35,271 nucleotides of DNA from Lacunisphaera sp. (GTDB lineage Bacteria; Verrucomicrobiota; Verrucomicrobiia; Opitutales; Opitutaceae). The translations under genes and the position numbers were made by a program. The notes below the pieces were generated by a model. It saw nothing but the letters and a program-made list of their open reading frames with translations, was not told the DNA's origin and ran no database searches. Positions 16,555-26,460 of this stretch are shown here, one piece after another. Location of the stretch: the NCBI GenBank assembly GCA_029945855.1, contig JAQSDJ010000111.1, positions 1 through 35,271 of the forward strand, written 5' to 3'. Position 1 is the first letter of the stretch; each line of letters opens with the position of its first letter.

Positions 16555-18396
16555 ATGAAAACAATCCGTTTAGTTCCGCTCCTACTGGCCAGTGCGTTGG
16601 CGGCAGCTGCAGCGTCGCAGGAGTGGCCGGGGATTACCGTGGAGGTTAAGGCCGACCCCGCTGTCGAGGTTTCGCAAAACCTGACGCCCACCCCGGATGG
16701 CTTCCATCATCTTGATATCAAGCTCTCGAATACGGGCACGCAACCCGTGGTTCTGGGAAGTATCGAGATCCGCATCCCGATTCAGGAACCGATCACGAGC
16801 GACATGGAGATCGCTTATGGGAGCAGTTGCATGGGGCAACGGCCAGTGCTTATCCATAAGGCGGGTGAATCGCAGAAAGGGAGCGAGAGCCTGATGTATG
16901 CCATGTTGCAGAAAGGGGGCGCGTCCCATCTTTTTGCGGGCGCGCTCAGCTGGCGAATCTTCCTGCCGGCCATCCGGCTGGAAAAGAACGCGTTTGTGAT
17001 TCGCTCGACGGGGGAGGGCAAGCTGCTCAGGCCCGGCGAGACCATCCCGTATGAACGGATCGTGCTGGGCCGGTCTGCCGATTGGCCGGCTTTGCTGGAC
17101 GCCTATGGCACCGCGATCGCCAAGGAGAATGGCATCAAGCGCGTGAAGGACGTCGATTTCAAGGGGTGGGCCACCTGGGACTACTACGCCTACAAGTTTT
17201 CGGCCGATGATATTTTTGGCAATATGGAGCAGATCAAGAAAGCCGGCTCGGCCGCCGATCTCATCCAGATTGACGCGGGCTGGTATGCGATGCGCGGCGA
17301 CTACACCGCGGATCGCCCGGATCTGGCCGGCGGCATGAAGGCTGTCATCAAGCGGATCAAGGACGCCGGGATGATGACGGGGCTTTGGCTCGATGGCTTC
17401 CGGGCCAATACGGACTCGGAGGTCTTCAAGAAACACCCGGAGTATTTCCTGCACGATCAGGATGGAAAAATGATTGTGCAGGTCAGGCGGCCGGAGGGCG
17501 TGGACCGGGACCGCGTCTATTTCGATTACTCTCACCCCGGGGCCCGCGCCCACATCGCCGCAGGCATCCGCCATCTCCGGGAGAACTATGGCATTCCCTA
17601 CTTCAAGATTGATTTCCTGCGCTTCGGTTTGAATCAGGATATCTTGCAGGCCAATCCCTCGGTCAAAGGCATCAAGGCCCATGATCCGACCATCACGGAT
17701 GTGGAGCGGATGCGCCTGGGCTTGCAGGTGATGCGCGAGGCGGTGGGGCCGGACAATTATCTGTTGGGCTGCTCGGCGGTGTTCGGACCAGCCATCGGCT
17801 TCGTCGACGGCATGCGCACGGGCGGCGACGTCAGCCCGCGCTATGAGGCCTTCCCCGAGCGCGTCCTCGCCAATGCCGGCAACTACTATCTCCACGGCAA
17901 AGTCTTCAATGTGGATGCCGATTACCTCGTGTTTCGCGAGGCCGCGGACGAGGACGAGAAGGTCTCGGCCGAGAAAGTCAAGCGCGGCGGGAGCCTGGCG
18001 CTGAACGAGGCCCGGATGTGGGCGGACTTCAACAAGCTGTTTGGCAACTGCCGCCTCAGCAGTGACAACCTGCTGACGCTGCGGCCGGAACGCCAGGCGC
18101 TCGTGGCCGAAGTCTTCGGGTATCCGGCGATGGACGAGACCATCCCGCTCGATTACTGGCAGCATGGAAAAAACAAAGGCGACGGCTACGAGCTGCTGCT
18201 TGCGCGCCACGGCCAGAAAATCTTTTTGGGGATCTTCAACTGGAGCGATGCCGCGAAGGACTACCAGCTGCCTGCTTTCGGCGGCGTGCATACCCTGCAA
18301 GGACGCCACTCCAAGATAGTGGGATATGCCGGCGGGCTTTCGTTTGCTGAGTTGCGCCGGGTGATGAATTCGCCCCCGACCCAATCCACGCCATGA
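16555..18396 (+). CDS. Exported glycoside hydrolase family 36-like alpha-galactosidase
   Basis: The protein has 613 residues from the ATG at 16555, which begins a signal peptide (KTIRLVPLLLASALAAAAAS). The ATG at 16516 lies inside the GH2 gene and is rejected. An N-terminal beta-rich region of about 190 residues precedes a TIM barrel with GWATWDYYAYKFS, IQIDAGWYAMRGDY and GLWLDGFRANTDS. Asp353 in YFKIDFLRFG is the expected nucleophile and Asp425 in MRTGGDVSPRY the expected acid/base of clan GH-D. Those enzymes remove alpha-galactose, or alpha-N-acetylgalactosamine in some branches, from glycan ends. With the GH31 gene it suggests alpha-galactosyl groups in the target. A 182-base gap with a palindromic repeat follows. 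Confidence 0.85.
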   Translation: MKTIRLVPLLLASALAAAAASQEWPGITVEVKADPAVEVSQNLTPTPDGFHHLDIKLSNTGTQPVVLGSIEIRIPIQEPITSDMEIAYGSSCMGQRPVLIHKAGESQKGSESLMYAMLQKGGASHLFAGALSWRIFLPAIRLEKNAFVIRSTGEGKLLRPGETIPYERIVLGRSADWPALLDAYGTAIAKENGIKRVKDVDFKGWATWDYYAYKFSADDIFGNMEQIKKAGSAADLIQIDAGWYAMRGDYTADRPDLAGGMKAVIKRIKDAGMMTGLWLDGFRANTDSEVFKKHPEYFLHDQDGKMIVQVRRPEGVDRDRVYFDYSHPGARAHIAAGIRHLRENYGIPYFKIDFLRFGLNQDILQANPSVKGIKAHDPTITDVERMRLGLQVMREAVGPDNYLLGCSAVFGPAIGFVDGMRTGGDVSPRYEAFPERVLANAGNYYLHGKVFNVDADYLVFREAADEDEKVSAEKVKRGGSLALNEARMWADFNKLFGNCRLSSDNLLTLRPERQALVAEVFGYPAMDETIPLDYWQHGKNKGDGYELLLARHGQKIFLGIFNWSDAAKDYQLPAFGGVHTLQGRHSKIVGYAGGLSFAELRRVMNSPPTQSTP

Positions 18397-18497
18397 CCTT
18401 CCGCCATGGAAATCCCACCAGCCACCCGTTACTTCCGGCCTTATCCAACAACACAACCTCCCGTCTGTTTAAGCCGCACTGTCACCGAAACCGCCAT

Positions 18498-18545
18498 GTA
18501 GGTCGGGGTTTATCCCCGACATCTCGGGCGTAAAGCCCGACCTAC
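18498..18545. repeat. REP-like palindromic element, copy 1
   Basis: The ends GTAGGTCGGG (18498-18507) and CCCGACCTAC (18536-18545) are inverted repeats. Each half also folds alone: GTCGGGG/CCCCGAC around TTTAT, and TCGGGC/GCCCGA around GTAAA. Both halves recur in opposite orientation at 20886-20942, so it is a true dispersed repeat. It lies in the 182-base gap between GH36 and paralogue C. Confidence 0.75.
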
Positions 18546-18578
18546 CGCAACGGCTGAGAAAATTCCATACGAAAAAAT

Positions 18579-20801
18579 ATGAAGACCATTGCCTCAACAT
18601 TACTGTCCGTTATCGCGTTCATATTCGCGGCGGGAGTTCTCCGCGCGGACTCGTTGTCTGCGGCGCCGCGGGCCGCTGTGGTCATCTACCATGACGACAC
18701 GGAACCCGCCATTGCCTTCGCCGCCCGGGAGCTGGCGGAAACCCTCCGTTCGGCCGGTCACAATCCGACCACACTAAAGTCGCTCGCGCAAATGCCGGCG
18801 GTGCCGGAGCCGTGCTATGTCGTGCTGGCCAAGAAAACATCAGCGCCCGTCCTGCAACTGTTGCTTAAACGCGGCGGCCAGGCCACCGGCGAGCTGGGCG
18901 AGGAGGCCTATGCCCTTCGGCGAACCGCTGACGGTGGCAGCAAGGGTTACTGGGCCATCGGCGGCGACCGCGTCGGCGCGATGTACGGCGGAATCCATAT
19001 CGGGGAGCTGGCCTCGGCCGGCTCGCTCGACGATGTGGCCAACAGCGACCATGCCCCCTATATCGCCAAGCGCGGCATGAAATTCAACATCCCGCTGGAT
19101 AAGCGGCAGCCCAGTTTTGATGACAACGGCACCTCGGCCCGCGAAAACTCCAAGCACGTCTGGGATCTGGATTTCTGGAAGGAGTATATCGATACCATCG
19201 CCAAGCAGCGCTACAACGTGCTCAGCCTGTGGAACCGGCATCCGTTCCCCACCTTGGTCAAGGTGCCTGGTTTCGAAGACGTGGCGCTGGACGACGTCTA
19301 CGACAAGGACGGTAAGCTCATCAAAAAAATGCCTCATGCCGAAAAGATCGTGTTCTGGCAGACGGTCATGGACTACGCCGAGTCACGGGGCATCGAGGTT
19401 TGGTGGTATGTCTGGAACATCCACGTCTATGGCAGCGAAGGCACCAAGTATGGCCTGACCGACAGCCCCGGCAACACGATCACCAAGGAATACATCCGCA
19501 AATCAGTCACCCAGCTTTTTCTCACCTATCCGAAGCTGACGGGCCTGGGCATGTGCCCGGGCGAGAACTTTGCCGATAAAAACAAAGACCATGACTTCAA
19601 GGAGCAGTGGTGCTGGGATGTTTACGGACAGGGCATCCTCGACTACAAGAAGCTGAATCCGGACCGGAAGATCGAGTTCGTGCACCGCTATTGGCTGACG
19701 GATTTCAAGCACATCGGCCATCGTTTCGACCAGCTCCCCGACGGCTATGATTTGGAATACAAATACTCCAAGGCCCGTCTCTACTCGGCGCCGAATCCTC
19801 CCTTTGCGAAAAAGGACGTGCTGGATGTGACTCCCGCCAGCATGAAGACTTGGTGGAACCTCCGGAATGACGACATTTTCCTCGTGCGCTGGGGCGACCC
19901 CGAATACGTCAAGCAGGCCATCCTGAATTTCCCCGGCAAAGGCCGGACCGCGGGCTACGTCTGGGGATCGGACCGGTTTTGCTGGGGCCGGGAAAGCGCC
20001 AGCAAGAATCCCACCTCGCCCCGGCAGCTGGAAAACGAGAAGCACTGGTATTCCTTCCTGCTGTGGGGCCGCCTGGGCTACGATCCGGACTACTCTCCGG
20101 AACTCCTGAAAGGACTCATCAAGGATCGATTCCAACTCCCGAAAGGCGACGACCTGTATCACTCCTGGCAGACGGCCTCCCAGATCATCCCGCTGGTGAA
20201 CCGGGCGCGCTATGTGCCGTGGGATTTCATGTGGTGGGTCGAGGGCTGCAAGGGCAACCTGCTCGACAAGAGCATCCAGGGTTTCCATACCGTCGATATT
20301 TTCCTGGACCCGCGCTGGGGCGGCATGGAGGGCTCGGGGATCATCGGCATTCCTGATTTTGTTTTCAAAAACAAGACGGACGGAACCACGCCGCTGCAGG
20401 TGGCCACCCAACTGGATGAACTGGCCCAACAAGCCCTGGCGGGCGTCGCGGGCATCGCCGACGGCGGCAAGATCGAACTGCGGGAGACCCTGGGTGACAT
20501 CCGGGTGCAGGCCCGGCTCGGGCAATATTATGCGGCCAAGATCCGTGGGGCGGTCGCGGTGGGTCTTTACCGCAAGACCGGCGTGAAACAGCAGCAGGCG
20601 GACGCGGTCGCGCACCTGAAGAACGCCCTGGCGGCCTGGCGCCTTTATGCCCAGGAATTGGACGCCAGCTACACCAACAAGCTGTTTATTTCCGGGCAGA
20701 AAGTGTTCGACTGGTTTGATGAAACCGGGCCGCAGCTGGATATAACCATCGCGGAAAAAGCTGTGCCGGGCGAATCGCCGGCAACTGCAAAGACGAAGTA
20801 A
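18579..20801 (+). CDS. Exported GH67-like (alpha-glucuronidase-type) protein, paralogue C
   Basis: The protein has 740 residues with a signal peptide (MKTIASTLLSVIAFIFAAGVLRA). The N-terminal domain of about 120 residues (EPAIAFAARELAETLRSAGH) ends in GAMYGGIHIGELA. The core has RGMKFNIPLDKRQPSF, QRYNVLSLWNRHPFPTLVKV, YVWNIHVYGSEG and GLGMCPGENFAD with Glu329. It then has LEYKYSKARLYS and RNDD at 429-432. The C-terminus has YYAAKIRGAVAVGLY. The GMCPGEN version of the Glu motif differs from the G-[IV]-T-x-G-E of the other four, suggesting a different specificity. The gene is bracketed by two oppositely oriented REP-like elements and stands 182 and 186 bases from its neighbours, so it may have its own promoter or have moved as a unit. 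Confidence 0.7.
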   Translation: MKTIASTLLSVIAFIFAAGVLRADSLSAAPRAAVVIYHDDTEPAIAFAARELAETLRSAGHNPTTLKSLAQMPAVPEPCYVVLAKKTSAPVLQLLLKRGGQATGELGEEAYALRRTADGGSKGYWAIGGDRVGAMYGGIHIGELASAGSLDDVANSDHAPYIAKRGMKFNIPLDKRQPSFDDNGTSARENSKHVWDLDFWKEYIDTIAKQRYNVLSLWNRHPFPTLVKVPGFEDVALDDVYDKDGKLIKKMPHAEKIVFWQTVMDYAESRGIEVWWYVWNIHVYGSEGTKYGLTDSPGNTITKEYIRKSVTQLFLTYPKLTGLGMCPGENFADKNKDHDFKEQWCWDVYGQGILDYKKLNPDRKIEFVHRYWLTDFKHIGHRFDQLPDGYDLEYKYSKARLYSAPNPPFAKKDVLDVTPASMKTWWNLRNDDIFLVRWGDPEYVKQAILNFPGKGRTAGYVWGSDRFCWGRESASKNPTSPRQLENEKHWYSFLLWGRLGYDPDYSPELLKGLIKDRFQLPKGDDLYHSWQTASQIIPLVNRARYVPWDFMWWVEGCKGNLLDKSIQGFHTVDIFLDPRWGGMEGSGIIGIPDFVFKNKTDGTTPLQVATQLDELAQQALAGVAGIADGGKIELRETLGDIRVQARLGQYYAAKIRGAVAVGLYRKTGVKQQQADAVAHLKNALAAWRLYAQELDASYTNKLFISGQKVFDWFDETGPQLDITIAEKAVPGESPATAKTK

Positions 20802-20885
20802 TCCATGAAAGTCTGCGCTCGGCCCATGGCATCTCCAAATTCCCGAAGCTCACGGAATCCAGTGATGTTGTCGGCCATCTTTGTC

Positions 20886-20942
20886 GGTCGGGCTTTACGC
20901 CCGGCATGCTGGGCAACCCGTCGGGGATAAACCCCGACCTAC
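20886..20942. repeat. REP-like palindromic element, copy 2 (inverted relative to copy 1)
   Basis: Positions 20920-20942 are the exact reverse complement of the 23 bases at 18498-18520. Positions 20886-20903 are the exact reverse complement of 18525-18542. The spacer between the halves is 16 bases here and 4 in copy 1. The rest of the gap between paralogues C and D (20802-20987) shows no gene that I can recognise. Confidence 0.75.
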
Positions 20943-20987
20943 AGTCAGATCGCGTCACTCTATTATGCGAAACTCAGTAAGCCACTC

Positions 20988-23198
20988 ATGAATAACGCAC
21001 CCTTCACCCGCATCGCCATGACCGCCGGGATGCTCTTCGCGCTGCTCGGTTTCCCCGCCCTTTTGGTGGCGGAGACCGTCGGACTGTATTTTGATCCGGC
21101 CACGCCGCAGATCGCCTTTGCCGCCGGCGACATCAAGGCCGCCCTGGAAAAGCGCCAGCACACGGTGCAGACCCACAGCCTCGCCACGCTGGCCCAGGCT
21201 GGTGCCGGCAAGAAGATCGTTCTCACGGTTGCCGCGGACAAAACGGTCGCCTCGTTGCTGTCCGCCCAAGGCGGCAAACCCGCCGCCGGTTTGGGCGAAC
21301 AGGCCTACGCCCTCCGTACCACCACCAAGCCCGACTTGAGTTACTGGGTGCTGGGCGGTGATGCCGTTGGTGCGATGTATGGGGCCTTACAGGTCGCCGA
21401 GAACATCAAATTCAACGGTTTCACCGGCGACCATAACAACGAGGAGGCGCCGGCCATTCTGAAGCGCGGCATCAAACTCAACCTGCCGTTTGATCTGAAG
21501 AGCGGCACCTACGAGTCATTAAATAAGGTGGGGGATTCGACCCGAAACTCCATCGCCCAGGTGTGGGACCTGGACTTCTGGAAGGCGTGGTTCGATGAAA
21601 TGGCGCGAAACCGCTACAACGTGGTATCCCTGTGGAGCAACCATCCGTTCACCTCCATGATCAAGCTGGCGGATTACCCCGACGTCGCCATCCAGAATGT
21701 GACCGGGTATGACGGCTACTCCAAGACCATGTCGATCGACGAGAAGATCGAGTTCTGGCGCCAGGTCATGGCGTGCGCCCATGCGCGCGGTTTTGAGTTC
21801 TATATCATCAACTGGAATATCTTCACCGATGGCGCCACCGGCAAGTATGGGATCACCGATGAGCGGGACAAGGCGGCGACCAGCCAGGCCACGATTGACT
21901 ACATGCGCAAATGCATGACCACCCTGCTGGAAACCTACCCGGATCTCGATGGGTTTGGCGTCACCCAGGGCGAGCATATGTCCAAGAACACGGCCGATGA
22001 TTCAAGTTTTCTGGCCAAAACCTACGGATTGGGGATGGCCGAGTATGCCCAGCGACATCCCGAACGGAAACTGAGGTTCATCCATCGCTGGCACATGGCG
22101 GACTTCTCGGAGATGAAGAAGAATTTCGCCGAGCTCATGCAGCAGCCCAACGTCTCGTTCGACATGTCCTACAAGTACAGCAAGGCGCACATGTATGCGA
22201 CGGCGGCACCCGGCTGGATGACGGACCGGGAGATCAAGGCGATCAAAGAAAATGGCCTGAAGTCCTGGCAGACCGTGCGCAACGACAGCTATTATTTCCA
22301 CCAGTGGGGCGATCCGGATTTTGCGCGCGCCTACCTCGCGGGATTCCCGGGGCAAGGCGACTGGTTCCGAGGGTTCCTGATGGGGGCGGACGGATTTGCT
22401 CCGACCCGGACGTTCTTCAGCAAAAACAGCGTCTCGCAGGGGATGCTCGAGGTTCAGCGGCGCTGGTATATGTTCATGCTGTGGGGGCGCCTCGCCTACA
22501 ATCCGGCCACCCCGGATGCCGTGTTCAAGAACACGATGGCCCTGAAGTTTCCGGGGGTCTCCACCGAGCGACTCTTCGAAGCCTGGAGCAAGGCTTCACG
22601 CGGCCTGCCGAAGGCCACCGAACTCATTCATGGAACCATGAAACTCGACTGGCAATGGTGGCCCGAGGCCTGTCAGTCGCACAAGGGATTCATCACCGCG
22701 GAACAGTTTGCGGAAGCGGTCCCTGGCGCCGGCTCGACCCTGTGCAGCATCGCTCAATCGGCGGCGAAAAACTGCGGCAATGGGAAGAGCTCCTTTCAGC
22801 TGGCCGATGAGATCGAGGCGGACGCCCGGTCGGCGCTTGCCCTCATCAACAGCACCAGCACGACGCCCAACACCGAGCTCGGCGTGTCGGCTGATAGCCT
22901 CAGGACCATGTCTTACCTCACAATATACTACGCCTACAAGATCCGTGGGGCGACCCACCTGAAGGCCGGCGAAAAGGAGCTGGCTCGGGACGCTCTGGGC
23001 CAAGCTTACTGCTGGTGGATGAAATACTCCACCCTGATGGGTGCCATGTACACGGGAATGAAGATGCAGCGCGGCACGGATATCCCCGACTGGCACGTTC
23101 ATGATCAATCCGTGCTGAAGGAATATACCGATCTCGGCGGGGTCGGGATCCCTGCTGGGGAGGAGACCACGGCCGGCCAAATCAGATTACTACCATGA
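20988..23198 (+). CDS. Exported GH67-like (alpha-glucuronidase-type) protein, paralogue D
   Basis: The protein has 736 residues with a signal peptide (TAGMLFALLGFPALLVA). Its N-terminal domain (FDPATPQIAFAAGDIKAAL to GAMYGALQVAEN) is nearly the same as that of paralogue E at both protein and DNA level, while the remainder is much more divergent. The core has RGIKLNLPFDL, NRYNVVSLWSNHPF, INWNIFTDGATGKYGIT, GFGVTQGEHM with Glu329, MSYKYSKAHMYA and RNDS at 431-434. The second Asp of RNDD is thus replaced by Ser. The C-terminus has YYAYKIRGATHL. Its stop codon overlaps the start of the DUF362 gene in an ATGA, suggesting translational coupling. Confidence 0.72.
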   Translation: MNNAPFTRIAMTAGMLFALLGFPALLVAETVGLYFDPATPQIAFAAGDIKAALEKRQHTVQTHSLATLAQAGAGKKIVLTVAADKTVASLLSAQGGKPAAGLGEQAYALRTTTKPDLSYWVLGGDAVGAMYGALQVAENIKFNGFTGDHNNEEAPAILKRGIKLNLPFDLKSGTYESLNKVGDSTRNSIAQVWDLDFWKAWFDEMARNRYNVVSLWSNHPFTSMIKLADYPDVAIQNVTGYDGYSKTMSIDEKIEFWRQVMACAHARGFEFYIINWNIFTDGATGKYGITDERDKAATSQATIDYMRKCMTTLLETYPDLDGFGVTQGEHMSKNTADDSSFLAKTYGLGMAEYAQRHPERKLRFIHRWHMADFSEMKKNFAELMQQPNVSFDMSYKYSKAHMYATAAPGWMTDREIKAIKENGLKSWQTVRNDSYYFHQWGDPDFARAYLAGFPGQGDWFRGFLMGADGFAPTRTFFSKNSVSQGMLEVQRRWYMFMLWGRLAYNPATPDAVFKNTMALKFPGVSTERLFEAWSKASRGLPKATELIHGTMKLDWQWWPEACQSHKGFITAEQFAEAVPGAGSTLCSIAQSAAKNCGNGKSSFQLADEIEADARSALALINSTSTTPNTELGVSADSLRTMSYLTIYYAYKIRGATHLKAGEKELARDALGQAYCWWMKYSTLMGAMYTGMKMQRGTDIPDWHVHDQSVLKEYTDLGGVGIPAGEETTAGQIRLLP

Positions 23199-24598
23199 GA
23201 ATCCCCACATTCTTCCGTCGTGGACTGGCGACCTGTTTCGCCGTCGGTGCTTGTGTCGTGGCGGTGGCCCAGCGGCCCGCCGAGAAGCCGGGGCAGAAGC
23301 CCTTCCCCGAACGTGAGCAGGTTTTTGTTTCGATTGAGGGCTCCAATAAACCCATGGGCGAGGGATTCGGCCTCTTCCCTGGACGCGTTGTCTGGGTGCA
23401 GAATTTTAATGCCACCAAGTGGGATGGCAAAACGGGTAAGTGGTGGGACGAGCCCAATATCGATCAGCCGACGGTCGAAGCGATGCTTTCCCAGACCATG
23501 CATACTCTCACGGGGGCAAAGGATGATGCCGAAGCGTGGGACAAGCTTTTCCGGGACTTTAACAAGACTCACGGTCGCGGCGATCGTGGATACCGCCCGG
23601 GTGAGAAGATCACCATCAAGGTGAATATGAATCCCGATGAGAAGGACGGCGAGTGGACCAATGCCGGCTTCCCGAGTCCGCACACATCCTATGCCCTGAT
23701 GAAACAGCTCATTGAAAAGGCGGGTGTCCCCGGCGCCTGCATCACGATCACCGACCCATCCCGGCCGATCAAGGATATGCTGTTGTATAAGATTCGCGGG
23801 GACCAGCGCTCCGACTTCCAAAAGATCGTGATGGCGGACCGGTTCGGCGGCGAGGGGGCGCGGATCAAGGCTGAGCCGGATTTGCGTATTCCGGTGCACT
23901 TTGAGATCCCCCACACCGATGGAACCATTGAGAAGACCCAGCTGTTCCTGCCCAAGGTCTATACGGAGGCTGACTACCTGATCGACTACTGCGTCGTGCG
24001 TCCGCACCGCGTTTTCGGGCTGACGATCTCTTTTAAGAATCATTTCGGCGCGGTCTATAACGCGCAGAAGCAGCGGTTCACCCCTGACATCCTCCATGCC
24101 TTTGCCATCTGGGATTATGCCACGCCATACACGCACGGGCACTACAACGGCCTCGTTCCGCTCCTGGGGCACAAGCACGTGGGCGGCAAGACCCTGTTTT
24201 ATTTCGCGGAAGGATTATACACGTCGCCCAATCAAAGCACGGCCACCACCGTGGTGCGTTGGAAAACCTATGGGGATCGCTGGTTCTCGAGCATGTTGGC
24301 CTCGCAGGATCCGGTCGCGCTCGACTCGGTGGGCCTTGATCTCGTGACGACCGAGCCCAATTTGACGATGCAGCCGGATGGCAGGCCGAACCCCAGTTTT
24401 AACGGGAATATCGACGGTTACCTTCATGAGGCCGCGCTCGCGGGCAACCCTCCGTCCGGGGCGGTGTATGATCCGGAAATGGATGGAAGCCCGCTCCAGA
24501 GTCTCGGCATTCATGAGCACTGGAATAACGCCACGGACAAACAATATTCCCGCAACCTGGGGAAGGGTACGGGTATCGAATTAATCCAGGTGAAATGA
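23195..24598 (+). CDS. Exported DUF362 domain protein
   Basis: The protein has 467 residues with a probable signal peptide (FFRRGLATCFAVGACVVAVAQ). The DUF362 signature includes ITIKVNMNPDEKDG, FPSPHTSYALMKQLIEKAG, a central region where FKNHFGAVYN follows VRPHRVFGLTIS, and the DPVALDSVGLDLV motif with Asp372. DUF362 proteins have no settled biochemical role. Some are fused to ferredoxin domains, but no Cys cluster is seen here. The start codon overlaps the stop of paralogue D (ATGA at 23195-23198), so the two proteins are probably made in fixed proportion and may work on the same substrate. The 131 bases after it hold no recognised feature. Confidence 0.82.
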   Translation: MRIPTFFRRGLATCFAVGACVVAVAQRPAEKPGQKPFPEREQVFVSIEGSNKPMGEGFGLFPGRVVWVQNFNATKWDGKTGKWWDEPNIDQPTVEAMLSQTMHTLTGAKDDAEAWDKLFRDFNKTHGRGDRGYRPGEKITIKVNMNPDEKDGEWTNAGFPSPHTSYALMKQLIEKAGVPGACITITDPSRPIKDMLLYKIRGDQRSDFQKIVMADRFGGEGARIKAEPDLRIPVHFEIPHTDGTIEKTQLFLPKVYTEADYLIDYCVVRPHRVFGLTISFKNHFGAVYNAQKQRFTPDILHAFAIWDYATPYTHGHYNGLVPLLGHKHVGGKTLFYFAEGLYTSPNQSTATTVVRWKTYGDRWFSSMLASQDPVALDSVGLDLVTTEPNLTMQPDGRPNPSFNGNIDGYLHEAALAGNPPSGAVYDPEMDGSPLQSLGIHEHWNNATDKQYSRNLGKGTGIELIQVK

Positions 24599-24729
24599 AG
24601 CCCCCCGCCAGATGTTCTCGAAGCCATGGGTTCCACGGTACCCCCCGGGGGAGTCCGACATACTTCGATGATCCGTCCTGAATCCAGTTTCCCAACCACC
24701 AACCAACAGCCGCAACAGCCGCACAAACC

Positions 24730-26460
24730 ATGAAGCCGAAGTGCATTCTATTGTCACTCGGCCTTCTCCTGGCCGCCACCCAGGCCCAGGCTGGCCCGCT
24801 CCCCGCCAGCAGCGGCACCACCGTCCCCGATGGTCGGGGCACGGTCGCTTCCCCCAAGACGGCAGGCGCCGGGCCGATCGCCCAGCCTTGGCGAACGACC
24901 GATGACATCATCCCCGGGTGGGACTGGTCGCTGCCCCCGGACGTCCGCGCCTCGCCGCGGGGTTGGCTGGCCTATGGAAGCGACGAGGATCTCACCACGC
25001 CGTTCCCACCCGGCAACCGGGTGATCGCCCTGCATCTGCGCTGGCGTGACCTCGAACCGCGCGACGGGGAATTCGACTTCACGGCGGCGCGCGCCCGCAT
25101 CGCGCGGATCGCCGCCGCCGGCCTCGGCGTCAATCTGACCATTTTGGGCGCGGTGTGGCGGTTCGACAAAACGGACCGGCAGGGCAACGTCACCGCACCC
25201 TCGAACGGCAGCGATCCCCGGGAATCCGCGCCCCGTTGGCTCGCTGACCTCGGCGTGCCGCTCATTCAGGAAAAGGCCATCACCAACAACGTCTCGCCCT
25301 TCCAGATCACCAATTGCGACATCTTCCATCCCCTTTACCACGAGCGCTACCTGCGTTTCATCCGCGCCCTCGGCCAGTCGGGCCTTCCCGCGCTCGCGGC
25401 CGTCAAGGTCGCCTACCTCTGCGACAAGTCGGCCACCAACGGCGAAGAGGGGTGGACCGCGGCCGACCAGCCGACCAGCGGCGAGGGCTGGCAGCGGTAC
25501 CGCGAGCGCCTCGCGGCCTGGGCCGAGGCGTTCGGTGCCAAAAGCCACGTCCTGATGACTGTCTCCAGCAAGCCGCAATATCTCGAGGAGTGCTACCTCC
25601 TCGGGATTGGCCAGCGCAATGGCTTCGTCGAGATGTACCTGGGGCATGTGGACAACGCCGCGATGGGCCAATCGGTCGATGCGGAAGGGTATCTGCTGAC
25701 GGATGAAAACTGTCCGCCCCTGGCGCGAGGTTATGCGTGGGGCGACGAGAACGAGGAATATTCCCGGGGCTGGACCGCCCGCTTCGGCCCCTACGAGACC
25801 TTCGGCCACCGCTATCGGGAATCCATGTTGCGCGCCCTGCAGATGCGCCGGAACTACCTGCGCACCGACCGCTCCGATCTCGATCCCGCGCTGTTGCATT
25901 ACGTCTGCCTCGAGCTCGGACGCACCGTGGAGGACACCCCGGATGCCTGGTGCTACCTGCGCGAAACGCCCACCCACGAACACCCGCAAGGGGTGCGCAA
26001 TTTTGAGCGCTGGCTGCAGCAACGCGACCGCGACGGCGCACGCACCGTGGCCGTCGATCGGTATGACATCGAAAAGCAGAATTCGCATTCGCACGACTTC
26101 ACGGCCCGCCGGACGGATGTCGCCCGCGGCCAGACCAAGATCGGTTTTGCCCTCGATGATCGCTTTCTGCCCGGCGGGCCGCATCGCGTAGCCTTCAAAG
26201 TCACCTACCGTGATGAAGGCGACGCCGTCTGGCGGCTCGTTTACGATGCCGCCCGGCCGGATTCGCCTCCCGCCCGGGTGCGGTGCACCGGCACCGGCGA
26301 GATCCGCACCGCCACGTTCTTCCGAGACGATGTCCGTTTTGGGGCCACCGGCCTTGATTTCGACTTCGCCATCGAATCCGAACGCGGTGATGCCGTGATC
26401 AAGTTTGTCCGCGTCGTCCGCCTGCAACACGCGGGCGGGGGAGGGGACCGTCCGCAATGA
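24730..26460 (+). CDS. Exported TIM-barrel hydrolase-like protein
   Basis: The protein has 576 residues with a signal peptide (KCILLSLGLLLAATQAQA). The segment ALHLRWRDLEPRDGEFDF resembles the first barrel strands of GH42/GH5-like enzymes (W-x-x-L-E-P-x-x-G-x-[FY]-x-[FW]). Glu residues in TNGEEGW and WGDENEEYSRGW are possible catalytic residues, but I cannot assign them. A beta-rich C-terminal region (GQTKIGFALDDRFLPGGPHRVAFKVTY) resembles a carbohydrate-binding or accessory domain. The first 40 residues closely match those of the DUF4832 protein at 32725, and both genes lie downstream of a GH67-like paralogue (D and E). No family can be named with confidence. Galactosidase-like activity is one possibility. 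Confidence 0.6.
   Translation: MKPKCILLSLGLLLAATQAQAGPLPASSGTTVPDGRGTVASPKTAGAGPIAQPWRTTDDIIPGWDWSLPPDVRASPRGWLAYGSDEDLTTPFPPGNRVIALHLRWRDLEPRDGEFDFTAARARIARIAAAGLGVNLTILGAVWRFDKTDRQGNVTAPSNGSDPRESAPRWLADLGVPLIQEKAITNNVSPFQITNCDIFHPLYHERYLRFIRALGQSGLPALAAVKVAYLCDKSATNGEEGWTAADQPTSGEGWQRYRERLAAWAEAFGAKSHVLMTVSSKPQYLEECYLLGIGQRNGFVEMYLGHVDNAAMGQSVDAEGYLLTDENCPPLARGYAWGDENEEYSRGWTARFGPYETFGHRYRESMLRALQMRRNYLRTDRSDLDPALLHYVCLELGRTVEDTPDAWCYLRETPTHEHPQGVRNFERWLQQRDRDGARTVAVDRYDIEKQNSHSHDFTARRTDVARGQTKIGFALDDRFLPGGPHRVAFKVTYRDEGDAVWRLVYDAARPDSPPARVRCTGTGEIRTATFFRDDVRFGATGLDFDFAIESERGDAVIKFVRVVRLQHAGGGGDRPQ

Noticed and set aside
18498-18545. CRISPR repeat
   Set aside because: There are only two copies, 2.4 kb apart and in opposite orientation, with no spacer array or cas genes.
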